In this document: positions 56,503 through 64,000 of the stretch, in pieces
Layout of the letters: every line of letters starts with the position of its first letter
Position numbering within the stretch: the stretch's first letter is position 1
From: Acidipila sp. EB88
GTDB lineage: Bacteria > Acidobacteriota > Terriglobia > Terriglobales > Acidobacteriaceae
Assembly: GCF_003858395.1 (NCBI RefSeq)
Contig: NZ_QWEV01000005.1
Span: forward strand, 62,001-126,000
Direction of reading: 5' to 3'
DNA: 64,000 nucleotides
The notes under the pieces: generated by a model
What the model was told of the DNA's origin: nothing
The model's database searches: none
Seen by the model: only the letters and a program-made list of their open reading frames with translations
Program-made: the position numbers and the translations under genes

Positions 56503-57354
56503 TCACCTTACTTCACCCGCATAGAATGTGGCACCGCCGATCACCGTGCGCTGAAGTGCCATCTGATTCCCGGCAAGCGTCTCTGCACATCCGAGCGCCA
56601 GCATCGCGTTCGCTGAGAGCGCCCGTCGCAGCTTGCGCAAAATGAGCGCCTTCGTGTCTGCATCGAAATAGATCAGAACGTTCCGACAAAAGATCAAGTC
56701 GAACAGGCCGAGATGCCTGGCGTCGTTTCGGAGATCAAACTCTTCAAAGCGAACCAGGTCACGAATTTCATTCCGGATCTGCCACTCCACACCGTCTGGG
56801 ATGAAGTACCTGGAAAGGAACTGCGCAGGCAAACCCCGCTTCACTTCGAACGGGAGATACCTGCCCTTGCGGGCCCGTTCCAGAGCATGAGCCGACAGAT
56901 CAGTTCCCACGATCTCTACATCGTGCTGGGTGGCTCCGAGATCCCGCAGCACCATTGCGATGCTGTAGGCTTCCTGACCCGTGGACGCCGCAGCCGACCA
57001 AATTCTTATCCGCCGCCCTGCGGAGGCTGCCGAAAGCAGGGCTGGCAGGATGGTCTGGCGCAGAGCATCAAACATAGGAACATCGCGGAAAAACAACGTC
57101 TCATTAGTTGTCATCGCATCAATGACTAGCTTGGACAGGACCCGGGATTCGTTCGCTGCAAGAAGGGCGGTGAGCGCATCGAGGGATTCGATCTTGTGCT
57201 CTCGGAGAACAGGCACAAGCCTTGCCTCTAACAGGTACCGCTTGTCCTCCTCGATCACGATCCCGGACTCGGCATGGATATACCTTTGCAGGAAGGCGTA
57301 GTTCTGCGGTGAAAGCCTGGTCGCAGAGGATTGATCACCATAAGGTATGTTCAT
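56503..57354 (-). CDS. cheR: Chemotaxis protein methyltransferase CheR
   Basis: A 283-residue SAM-dependent enzyme that methylates glutamates of chemoreceptors. The N-terminal helical domain (LSPQNYAFLQRYIHAESG) precedes the methyltransferase core: TNETLFFRD, IWSAAASTGQEAYSIAM (SAM-binding), EIVGTDLSAHALERAR and DLIFCRNVLIYFD. Its ATG overlaps the cheB stop (ATGA). It is the last gene of the chemosensory operon and works opposite to CheB on the MCP encoded two genes upstream. Confidence 0.95.
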   Translation of the reverse strand: MNIPYGDQSSATRLSPQNYAFLQRYIHAESGIVIEEDKRYLLEARLVPVLREHKIESLDALTALLAANESRVLSKLVIDAMTTNETLFFRDVPMFDALRQTILPALLSAASAGRRIRIWSAAASTGQEAYSIAMVLRDLGATQHDVEIVGTDLSAHALERARKGRYLPFEVKRGLPAQFLSRYFIPDGVEWQIRNEIRDLVRFEEFDLRNDARHLGLFDLIFCRNVLIYFDADTKALILRKLRRALSANAMLALGCAETLAGNQMALQRTVIGGATFYAGEVR

Positions 57355-58484
57355 ATGTGCCTCATGATGGCAGGACACATCTCCTGTAAAGGCACCACCG
57401 CATCCGCGAGTTGCGCCGCGACAACCGCTCCCGGCATGCCCCAGACGACACTGGTTCGCTGGTCCTGCGCGAACACCCTCGCCCCTCGCCCTTTGAGCGC
57501 CCTGGCTCCTTCAAGCCCGTCCTGACCCATGCCCGTCAACACCACCGCTAGCGTTGCGCCGCCATAGACCTCGGCTACGGATCGGAACAGCACATCCACA
57601 GCCGGGCGACAGGAGTTCTCATGCGGATCCTGGCTTAAGGCAACGGCGGGTACCCCGGCACGTGAGACCACCCGCATATGGTAGTTACCTGGCGCTATGA
57701 TGGCGCATCCTGGAACAACCTCCATGCCGTCCACGCCCTCCTTTACTGGGATCTGACTCAGCTTTGACAAGCGCTCAGCGAGCATTTGCGTAAACAACGG
57801 CGGCATATGCTGAACGATTAGAATGGGCAGACGGAAGCCTGCCGGTATGCGCGGCAGCAAATCTGCCAGCGCGACCGGTCCACCTGTAGAAACCCCAATC
57901 GTCAGCACCCGCGGCCGATCAAGAGAAAGTTCGCGATACGTGCTCTGCGAGGTACCTTGCGCCACGTATACGGTTTGTCGCTCCGCAGGATTCGCGCTGC
58001 CTGGCTTCTTGCCGGCGCGCTTCGTAGCGATTGCCTTGACTTTCGCGAACAGGCTGTCTTTCAAACTGTCATAAGCGTGTGCGTTCATCTCGCCGCTATG
58101 CTGCTTTGTGACGTAGTCATCCGCCCCACTCAGGAGAGCGTCGATCGTGATCGAAGCACCCTGCGCGGTGAGACTGCTGCACATGATCACCCGCACCTCG
58201 GGATGTCTCTCCTTGATCAAGCGGAGTGCTTCCAGCCCTCCAAGCACTGGCATTTCTATATCGAGCGTCACGATGTCAGGCTTGAGAATAGCGACCTTAT
58301 CAAGAGCCTCTGCGCCGTTTCGGGCCGAGCCGGCCACTTCGCACAATGGATGGTCGGACAGGATACGAGAGATAAGCTGTCTCATCACCACGGAGTCATC
58401 GACCACCAGAACACGAAGCGCATCGGGTTCACGAGCGGTTCCATCGACACAGCTGACGCGCCTTGTGCTCATTTCGTGTGTCAA
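57351..58484 (-). CDS. cheB: Protein-glutamate methylesterase/response regulator CheB
   Basis: A 377-residue two-domain protein. The receiver has LRVLVVDDSVVMRQL, the acceptor Asp in DIVTLDIEMPVLGG, Ser/Thr in CSSLTAQ and Lys in DDYVTK. The methylesterase domain has catalytic Ser in IGVSTGGPVAL, His in ILIVQHMPPLF and Asp in VVLTGMGQDGLEG. The start is probably TTG at 58484 (GGAG 7 nt upstream); ATG 58472 is the alternative. It is phosphorylated by CheA and demethylates the receptor. It overlaps cheR by 4 bp. Confidence 0.94.
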   Translation of the reverse strand: MTHEMSTRRVSCVDGTAREPDALRVLVVDDSVVMRQLISRILSDHPLCEVAGSARNGAEALDKVAILKPDIVTLDIEMPVLGGLEALRLIKERHPEVRVIMCSSLTAQGASITIDALLSGADDYVTKQHSGEMNAHAYDSLKDSLFAKVKAIATKRAGKKPGSANPAERQTVYVAQGTSQSTYRELSLDRPRVLTIGVSTGGPVALADLLPRIPAGFRLPILIVQHMPPLFTQMLAERLSKLSQIPVKEGVDGMEVVPGCAIIAPGNYHMRVVSRAGVPAVALSQDPHENSCRPAVDVLFRSVAEVYGGATLAVVLTGMGQDGLEGARALKGRGARVFAQDQRTSVVWGMPGAVVAAQLADAVVPLQEMCPAIMRHI

Positions 58485-58577
58485 GCTGCATCTCCATTCC
58501 GGGCTTCACTTTCTGAAGCCCTTATTAACTGTTCCAGGTTCGCCCGCTGCACGGCATCCGCAAGCCGCCGCATTGAC

Positions 58578-60413
58578 TTAAATGGTGAATCGATTCACCA
58601 GGAGTTGCAGCTGTGAAGCCATTGCCGTAAGGGCGCTCGCCGCAGTCTGCGTGTCCCTTGCTCCGTCCGTGGCTTGCTCCGTTGCCCGTGCCACGTGTCC
58701 GATACTCTGCGCAATCTCACTGGTGCCGCGAGCCGCGTCCGACACGTTTCGACCAATCTCGTTGGTGGTTGCGGTTTGTTGCTCGACCGCGGACGCAATC
58801 GTGCTGGATATGTCATTGACCTGCGTGATGATTTCACTTACATCCGCAATGGCCTTCACGGCAGCTTTTGTATCGGCCTGGATCGCTTCAATCTTCTGGC
58901 CGATTTCCTCCGTTGCCCTTGCCGTTTCCTTGGCCAGCTCCTTGACCTCGTTGGCAACCACGGCGAATCCCTTGCCAGCTTCTCCCGCGCGGGCGGCTTC
59001 AATCGTTGCGTTCAGCGCGAGAAGGTTGGTTTGTTGAGCGATCGAGGTGATGACCTTGATAACTTTTCCAATCTCCTGGCTGGATGCGCCGAGCTTGCTG
59101 ATCGTGTAATTGGTTTCGTCGGCCATGGTGACCGCAGCCTTTGCTACACGCGATGCCTCCGTGGCACTCTTGGAGATCTCTTTGATAGAAGCCAGCATCT
59201 CCTCCGAGCTGGCCGCGACGATGCTGACATTTGTGGATACCTGTTCGCTGCTCGAAGAAACACCATGAGCCTGCTGTGCAGCTGCCTGCGAGCTGTTTGC
59301 CAGCTGCTGGCTGATCGCGGACAGCTCCTCCGAGGAGGAAGCCACACCCATAGCTGTCTGGCGAATACTACTCACGCTGTCTTTCATGTCTGCGAGGAGT
59401 CGCTCGAGCCCGGCTGCCATCTGACCCGCAGCGTCGTCACCCTGCACGGTGATCTGCTGCGTAAGATCCCCTTGCGCGGCTGCGGCCACCACTTTGAGGA
59501 GGTGTGACACCTTGGCCTGCAGAGTCGCCGCGGCCTCTTTTTCGCGCAGGTCTGCATTTTGCCGATCAACGCGCGCGGCCACTTGGGCTGTGGAATCTGT
59601 CGCGAACTTCACAACCTTGCAGACGTTTCCTTCCAGATCGCGAATGGGGTTGTAGGTGGCTTGGATCCAGACTTCTCTCCCGTGCTTGCCGACGCGCTTG
59701 AACTCGTCCGAATGAAATTCGCCGCGTCGAAGCTTTTCCCAAAAATCCTCGTACGCCTGGGACTTCCCGTAGCTCTCCTCGACGAACATGCGATGATGCT
59801 GCCCTCTCACCTCTTCCAGCGTGTACCCGAGCACGCTCAGGAAGTTACCATTCGCGCGAACGATGGTCCCATCGAGAGCGAACTCGATAACCGCCTGGGA
59901 CCTATCGATCGCGCTGAGCTGGCTTTGATAATCCGCATCCTGCTGCTGCTGCCGCGTAATGTCGATAGCTACTTTGACAACTTTGTGCGGGCGACCTTCT
60001 GCTGTGAAGACAGGGATATAGCTGGCCTGCAGCCAAAGGGGCTCGCCTCGCTTGCTTACCCGACGGTAGATCCCCGAAAGGAACTCGCCACCGTTCAGGC
60101 GAGCCCAGAAGTCGCGATATTCCTGCGAAGCCCGGTAGTGCGGATCGACAAATATTCCATGATGCTGGCCCTTGATCTCGCCGAGGGCATAGCCAGTCAC
60201 CTGGAGAAAGTTCTCATTCGCCGCAAGCACTATCCCGTCCAGTGAGAACTCGATCAGAGCCTGTGCGCGACCGATAGCTGCCAGCAACGTGGAAGGGTCG
60301 CTGCGCACAGCCTGTTCTTTCGTCTTGGCCGCATTTCGGGCAGCAGGCTTCTTTGATTTCATACGGGGTTGTGCAACAGCAACAGGTACAGCAGGCATCG
60401 TGGTAGCAGGCAT
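58578..60413 (-). CDS. Soluble methyl-accepting chemotaxis protein with two PAS domains
   Basis: A 611-residue receptor without transmembrane segments. A basic N-terminus ([17 protein letters not shown]) is followed by two similar PAS domains, each with the [24 protein letters not shown] start and [14 protein letters not shown] / [13 protein letters not shown] cores, as in Aer- and BdlA-like receptors. The HAMP-like/linker region precedes the signalling domain with the hairpin tip [22 protein letters not shown] ... [17 protein letters not shown]. It ends without a CheR-tethering pentapeptide. The ligand may be a cofactor such as heme or FAD, or a small molecule; this cannot be told from sequence. 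AGGAAAGG precedes the start. Confidence 0.92.
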   Translation of the reverse strand: MPATTMPAVPVAVAQPRMKSKKPAARNAAKTKEQAVRSDPSTLLAAIGRAQALIEFSLDGIVLAANENFLQVTGYALGEIKGQHHGIFVDPHYRASQEYRDFWARLNGGEFLSGIYRRVSKRGEPLWLQASYIPVFTAEGRPHKVVKVAIDITRQQQQDADYQSQLSAIDRSQAVIEFALDGTIVRANGNFLSVLGYTLEEVRGQHHRMFVEESYGKSQAYEDFWEKLRRGEFHSDEFKRVGKHGREVWIQATYNPIRDLEGNVCKVVKFATDSTAQVAARVDRQNADLREKEAAATLQAKVSHLLKVVAAAAQGDLTQQITVQGDDAAGQMAAGLERLLADMKDSVSSIRQTAMGVASSSEELSAISQQLANSSQAAAQQAHGVSSSSEQVSTNVSIVAASSEEMLASIKEISKSATEASRVAKAAVTMADETNYTISKLGASSQEIGKVIKVITSIAQQTNLLALNATIEAARAGEAGKGFAVVANEVKELAKETARATEEIGQKIEAIQADTKAAVKAIADVSEIITQVNDISSTIASAVEQQTATTNEIGRNVSDAARGTSEIAQSIGHVARATEQATDGARDTQTAASALTAMASQLQLLVNRFTI

Positions 60414-60425
60414 GGACGACCTTTC

Positions 60426-60896
60426 CTAGGCGCTGATCTGGGAGATGGGGTTGCAGGCATTCAGCAACAGGCGTTCGGTGTTGAGAATCAGGAGCAGTTC
60501 GTGCGGCAGCGTATAGATACCGGCGACAAGCTCCTTCTGGTTTGCAGGCAGATTGTCAGGGGGTAAGCCAAATACCGCCGCGGAAGTCTCGATAACATCC
60601 CCGATGTCATCTACCAGGAGACTGACGGAGGCATCCTGGGATTGAATAACAACGTTCATCGGTCGCGTGCCAACGGGGCGTCTGGGAAGACCTAGGCTTT
60701 TTCGCATATCGAGAGCGATCACGATCTGCCCACGCAGATTGATCAAGCCTTCGACCGCATACGGAGCCAGCGGCACGACGGTCATCTCCTGGTAGCGAAG
60801 CACTTCCTGCACGGTCACCACTTCGATGCCGAGCAGCAGTGTACCCACTCGAAACGTAGAGAACTGTTTGCCTTCAGAGTTATCGCGTGCAAACAT
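60426..60896 (-). CDS. cheW: Chemotaxis coupling protein CheW
   Basis: A 156-residue CheW: FSTFRVGTLLLGIEVVTVQEVL, VPLAPYAVEGLINLRGQIVIALDMRK and SLLVDDIGDVIE are the conserved strands. It links the MCP to CheA. A perfect AAGGAGG lies in front of the ATG, which is inside the end of cheA (17-bp overlap). The MCP gene follows 12 bp downstream. Confidence 0.94.
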   Translation of the reverse strand: MFARDNSEGKQFSTFRVGTLLLGIEVVTVQEVLRYQEMTVVPLAPYAVEGLINLRGQIVIALDMRKSLGLPRRPVGTRPMNVVIQSQDASVSLLVDDIGDVIETSAAVFGLPPDNLPANQKELVAGIYTLPHELLLILNTERLLLNACNPISQISA

Positions 60897-63756
60897 GCTG
60901 ACCTCCTTGCTGCTGCAGTGAGCGTTTAGGCGCTGACGCGATCGCTTCCAGCAGGCCGGCTCGGTCTCCCCGCTCGACGTGTTTGTCGATGCCGCGGAGC
61001 GCAAGATCCGGGTTTGCAGCACCTGACAGGACGATGATGGGAGCTGTTTCAAGCTGCAGGGCCTCCAGCAGCGCACCGCATTCGGGGTCGCGGGAAGTAT
61101 CCAGCAGGTCGTACGCAGCGAGGATCGCGCTTGGCTCGGTGTGCTCCAGGTGTGCCTGCAATTCGTCTAGGGTGGATGCAGACAGGATGCGATATCCAGC
61201 CACCGCGAGATAGCTCTGCGTCAATTCGCGTGCCAGCCCCGGTCTCTCGACAAGCAGGATGGTTGGCGTCGGCCGGGAAACCCTTTCGTCCTGTGCCAAC
61301 CAGTGATCGTCCGCTGCCTCTAGAACCGCTTCAAGATCGAGAAGATCCACGATGCCGTCCGCAAGTATTCCGGAGCCAAGTATCCAGGAAGCCGCCGATG
61401 GACGCACCATCGTGACGGGGTCGGTGACAATATCGATGATCTGGTCCACCACCAAACCCAGCCGCCTGGCACCACTGCTGAACACGATGACCTGAAGAGT
61501 TGTCGTCTTGTCGACCTCCAGACCCCGGGTATGCGTACCGGGGAAAGCAATCAGGGGGAGGATGCCTTCGCGGTAATACACGGCTGGCATTCCGCCCGCT
61601 TTTTCTATCTGCGAGCAAGCCACCTCTTCCAACCGGTCCACAAACGACAGGGGCACGGCGATGCGTGGGTAAGCACCGGCGCTGAACAGGAGCAGGGTCT
61701 GTGGAGTGCCGGACCCTGCGGTTTTTTTCGCGACTTCAGCTATGGCCGGCCGCCCTTGGGAACTTAGGCCTGCGAGCCTGGCCAGGCCACCCACATCCAG
61801 AATGAGCGCGGGGCGTCCGTCGCCCATGATGGTGGCGCCGACGTAGCAGGTAAGACTCTTTAACTGGCGCCCGAGCGGTTTTACCACGATCTCCTGGGTG
61901 TCGCAGATGGCATCCACCACCACGCCCAGCCTGCGATTCTCTGCCTGCAGAACAACGATGTTCACGCCCTCGCTGTCTCCGCAACGATCCGGCTTGTTGA
62001 GTATCTGGTCGAGGTACACGAGCGGCAGCAGTTCATCCCGGTGGTGAAGCACAGGGGTACCGTGCACGTGATTGATTCTTTTTGCGACATCCTGGGCCTC
62101 CACCCGAACGAGTTCCAGCAGGTTTGCCTGCGGGATGACGAAGCGCTCCTCAGAGGTCCAGGCGCTGTGCCCCTCCCGCGACTCTGCACCCCCTTTCAGC
62201 GTCACGATCAGACCCGGAATGATGGCAAGCGTAAGAGGAATTTTTATGCGGACCGTGGTGCCACCCTCGCCCCGATTCTGCACGTCCACGCTGCCACCGA
62301 TCTTCTCGATGTTGGTCTTCACAACATCCATTCCGACACCCCGGCCGGAGATGCTGGTCACCTGGCTGGCGGTCGAGAAACCTGGCTGAAAGATGAGATG
62401 GATCGCTTCTCTCTCGGAGAGTCCGGCAGCCTGCTCCGGGCGGATCAGGCCTTTTTCTATCGCTTTCTCTTTCACCCGCCCGGGGTCGATACCAGCCCCA
62501 TCGTCGCTGATTTCAATGTTGACGACGCCGCCCTCGTGGTAAGCCCGCAGCAGCAGGCTGCCTCTCGGCGCTTTTCCCTTCGCCATGCGCGTGGCCATGG
62601 GTTCAATCCCGTGGTCACACGAGTTCCTCACGATATGTGTGAGCGGGTCCTTGATCGCTTCTATGATCGTTTTGTCGAGCTCGGTATTGGCACCTTCCAT
62701 CTCAAGATGGATCTGTTTTCCGCACTGCGATGCCAGGTCGCGCACAACGCGCGGCAACTTGTTCCAGACCACGCCGATCGGCTGCATGCGCGTCTTCATG
62801 ACGCCTTCCTGCAGTTCACTCGTGATCAGGTTCAAACGCTGGCATGTCTGCTGCAGAACCGGGCTTTGAAGATTCGCATCCTGCAGGAGCTGGTTCCGCG
62901 CAAGCACAAGCTCGCCTACCAGGTTGATCAGCCGATTCAGCAGCGCTACATCCACCCGGATGGTTGATTCCGCCAGGAGTGCATCGCGCGTGCCATCTTT
63001 TGATGAGGCTGCTTCCTTGGAGACATTGAGAGGTTTTGCACCGACCTCGATCTCTACAGAGTGCCTGTTGTCTGCATCGTCTGCTCTCACTCCGGAGCTG
63101 CCAGCAGCCGCACTCCACTCCGTGGGTGTTCCCGCTCCCGGCTCCGTCGCGCTGTCGTGGCCAAACTCCAGGCTGGGCTCGACCGGCTGCCGGAGTGAAT
63201 CCTGATCCGGCTGCTGGTTCGACGCAGGCTGCCTGCTTTGACCAGCCTCCGCTAGGCCACGCACAAAACCATTCTGATCCTGCCGGGCCCCCGCGTCGCT
63301 CCTGTTGCTGCCGGCTCCCGGCTCATGGAACTCCCGTTCGAGTCGCTCCTTGATCGAAGGGTTCAACCCGGCTGTGTCCCTGCCGGTCTGCTCGATGGAG
63401 CGGATCAGAGCCTTGACCTCATCCACGCCTTCAAGCACGAGCGTGATCAAAGCGGGAGAAAGGGTGCGTTTGCCCTCGCGCACCTGCCCCAGGATGTTCT
63501 CGATCACGTGCGTAACGGCCCCAAGATTGTCATACCCGAAGAAGCCGCAGGTTCCCTTGATGGTGTGGATCGTGCGGAACGCGCTCGACACAAGCTCTGG
63601 ATCGTCGGGCGCTTTCTCGAGATGCACGATGTCCTGATCAAGCAACGTGAGGTTCTCGTTGCTCTCGATCAGGAACTCGCGAATCTCTTCGTCGAATTGC
63701 ACAGGGTTCTCCGCTCGCGAAGCCTCCCTTTGCGAGGGACTTTCCTGTCGCTCCAT
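60880..63756 (-). CDS. cheA: Chemotaxis histidine kinase CheA with tandem CheW-like domains and a degenerate receiver
   Basis: A 958-residue kinase. An Hpt domain has phospho-His64 (TIHTIKGTCGFFG); a low-complexity linker spans about 145-260. The dimerisation helices are about 265-345 (LINLVGELVLARNQL, MKTRMQPIGVVW). The ATP-binding domain has the N box HIVRNSCDHGIE (374-385), DDGAG (418-422) and GRGVGMD (471-477). A first CheW-like domain spans about 510-665 and a second about 685-820. A C-terminal receiver-like domain (about 832-940) has Glu837/Arg838 in place of the acidic pair and Ala880 near the phospho-acceptor position, so it is probably not phosphorylated. It overlaps cheW and heads the operon. 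Confidence 0.92.
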   Translation of the reverse strand: MERQESPSQREASRAENPVQFDEEIREFLIESNENLTLLDQDIVHLEKAPDDPELVSSAFRTIHTIKGTCGFFGYDNLGAVTHVIENILGQVREGKRTLSPALITLVLEGVDEVKALIRSIEQTGRDTAGLNPSIKERLEREFHEPGAGSNRSDAGARQDQNGFVRGLAEAGQSRQPASNQQPDQDSLRQPVEPSLEFGHDSATEPGAGTPTEWSAAAGSSGVRADDADNRHSVEIEVGAKPLNVSKEAASSKDGTRDALLAESTIRVDVALLNRLINLVGELVLARNQLLQDANLQSPVLQQTCQRLNLITSELQEGVMKTRMQPIGVVWNKLPRVVRDLASQCGKQIHLEMEGANTELDKTIIEAIKDPLTHIVRNSCDHGIEPMATRMAKGKAPRGSLLLRAYHEGGVVNIEISDDGAGIDPGRVKEKAIEKGLIRPEQAAGLSEREAIHLIFQPGFSTASQVTSISGRGVGMDVVKTNIEKIGGSVDVQNRGEGGTTVRIKIPLTLAIIPGLIVTLKGGAESREGHSAWTSEERFVIPQANLLELVRVEAQDVAKRINHVHGTPVLHHRDELLPLVYLDQILNKPDRCGDSEGVNIVVLQAENRRLGVVVDAICDTQEIVVKPLGRQLKSLTCYVGATIMGDGRPALILDVGGLARLAGLSSQGRPAIAEVAKKTAGSGTPQTLLLFSAGAYPRIAVPLSFVDRLEEVACSQIEKAGGMPAVYYREGILPLIAFPGTHTRGLEVDKTTTLQVIVFSSGARRLGLVVDQIIDIVTDPVTMVRPSAASWILGSGILADGIVDLLDLEAVLEAADDHWLAQDERVSRPTPTILLVERPGLARELTQSYLAVAGYRILSASTLDELQAHLEHTEPSAILAAYDLLDTSRDPECGALLEALQLETAPIIVLSGAANPDLALRGIDKHVERGDRAGLLEAIASAPKRSLQQQGGQHVCTR

Positions 63757-63786
63757 CCAGGCTGCGCAGGTTGCTTGCTCACAGGT

Positions 63787-63794
63787 TTATCGGC
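63787..63794 (-). promoter_or_regulatory. Possible sigma-28 (FliA) -10 element before cheA
   Basis: The minus strand reads GCCGATAA, the exact consensus -10 of FliA promoters, about 30 bp upstream of the cheA ATG. The matching -35 region is poor (ATCTGTTC versus TAAAGTTT), so this is tentative. Confidence 0.25.
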
Positions 63795-64000
63795 CTGGAG
63801 CTGAATTGCGAACAGATGATTTTGGTAACCCGTTCTTTACTTCTAAACTGGCGCGGCGCTGGACTCCACGCTAAGGTTGCGGGTTCGACTTTCCCGCTGC
63901 AATCCGATGCGTACAGTACGTCGAAAGATCATGCCGCTCACTCTGTGAGCGCGGGTCCCGCGCAAATGAGCACAGAACATGCGGCCTCCCAAACACGTGG

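Overview
The window looks like chromosomal DNA (about 60% GC) from an acidobacterium, probably of the Acidobacteriaceae. The main signs are two Oar-like TonB-dependent receptors of about 1,100-1,180 residues with an N-terminal carboxypeptidase-regulatory-like domain, secreted glycosidases, a sensor kinase with a periplasmic propeller, and a Gly/His-rich secreted protein. This placement rests on family resemblance; no search was run.

Layout. 1-6.5 kb: the end of sdhB, a TMEM175-like channel, two cyclophilins, malate dehydrogenase, tRNA-Gln(CTG), a GT39-like membrane glycosyltransferase and a VOC gene broken by one stop codon. 6.5-20.7 kb: an L-fucose locus. It holds a GH95-like glycosidase, a TonB-dependent receptor, and all five enzymes of the non-phosphorylating route (L-fucose dehydrogenase, L-fuconolactonase, L-fuconate dehydratase, 2-keto-3-deoxy-L-fuconate dehydrogenase, 2,4-diketo-3-deoxy-L-fuconate hydrolase), plus a FucP-like permease and an IclR regulator with a strong palindrome at its own start. 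The dehydrogenase for the first step carries a one-base frameshift. A GH29 alpha-L-fucosidase lies about 12 kb further on (32.6-34.0 kb). 20.9-31.8 kb: a DUF1330 remnant, a DUF1624 membrane protein, a tesA/ybbA/ybbP-like divergent trio, a truB-folE-PTPS-PTPS overlapping run (folE frameshifted), a GT2 and a TlpA-like lipoprotein.

31.9-40.6 kb: tRNA-Arg(ACG), GH29, an outer-membrane protein with a TlpA-like partner, a LuxR-type response regulator and its propeller sensor kinase. 40.6-47.5 kb: a second carbohydrate unit with a GH35/DUF5597-like beta-galactosidase, a LacI regulator and a TonB-dependent receptor. Near-identical promoter-operator modules (TTGACA, 18 bp, TACTGTT, then a 14-bp CG-centred palindrome) sit before the glycosidase and the receptor, so the LacI protein probably controls both. 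47.7-56.3 kb: a translationally coupled pair (sulfatase/phosphatase-superfamily protein plus an unrecognised protein), small secreted proteins, ThuA, a lipase-like hydrolase and an S9 peptidase. 56.5-63.8 kb: a chemosensory operon cheA-cheW-mcp-cheB-cheR on the minus strand, whose CheA has two CheW-like domains and a degenerate receiver.

The two clean frameshifts (L-fucose dehydrogenase and folE) are single-base losses in short G/C homopolymers of otherwise intact genes, so base-calling or assembly error must be excluded before calling them real.
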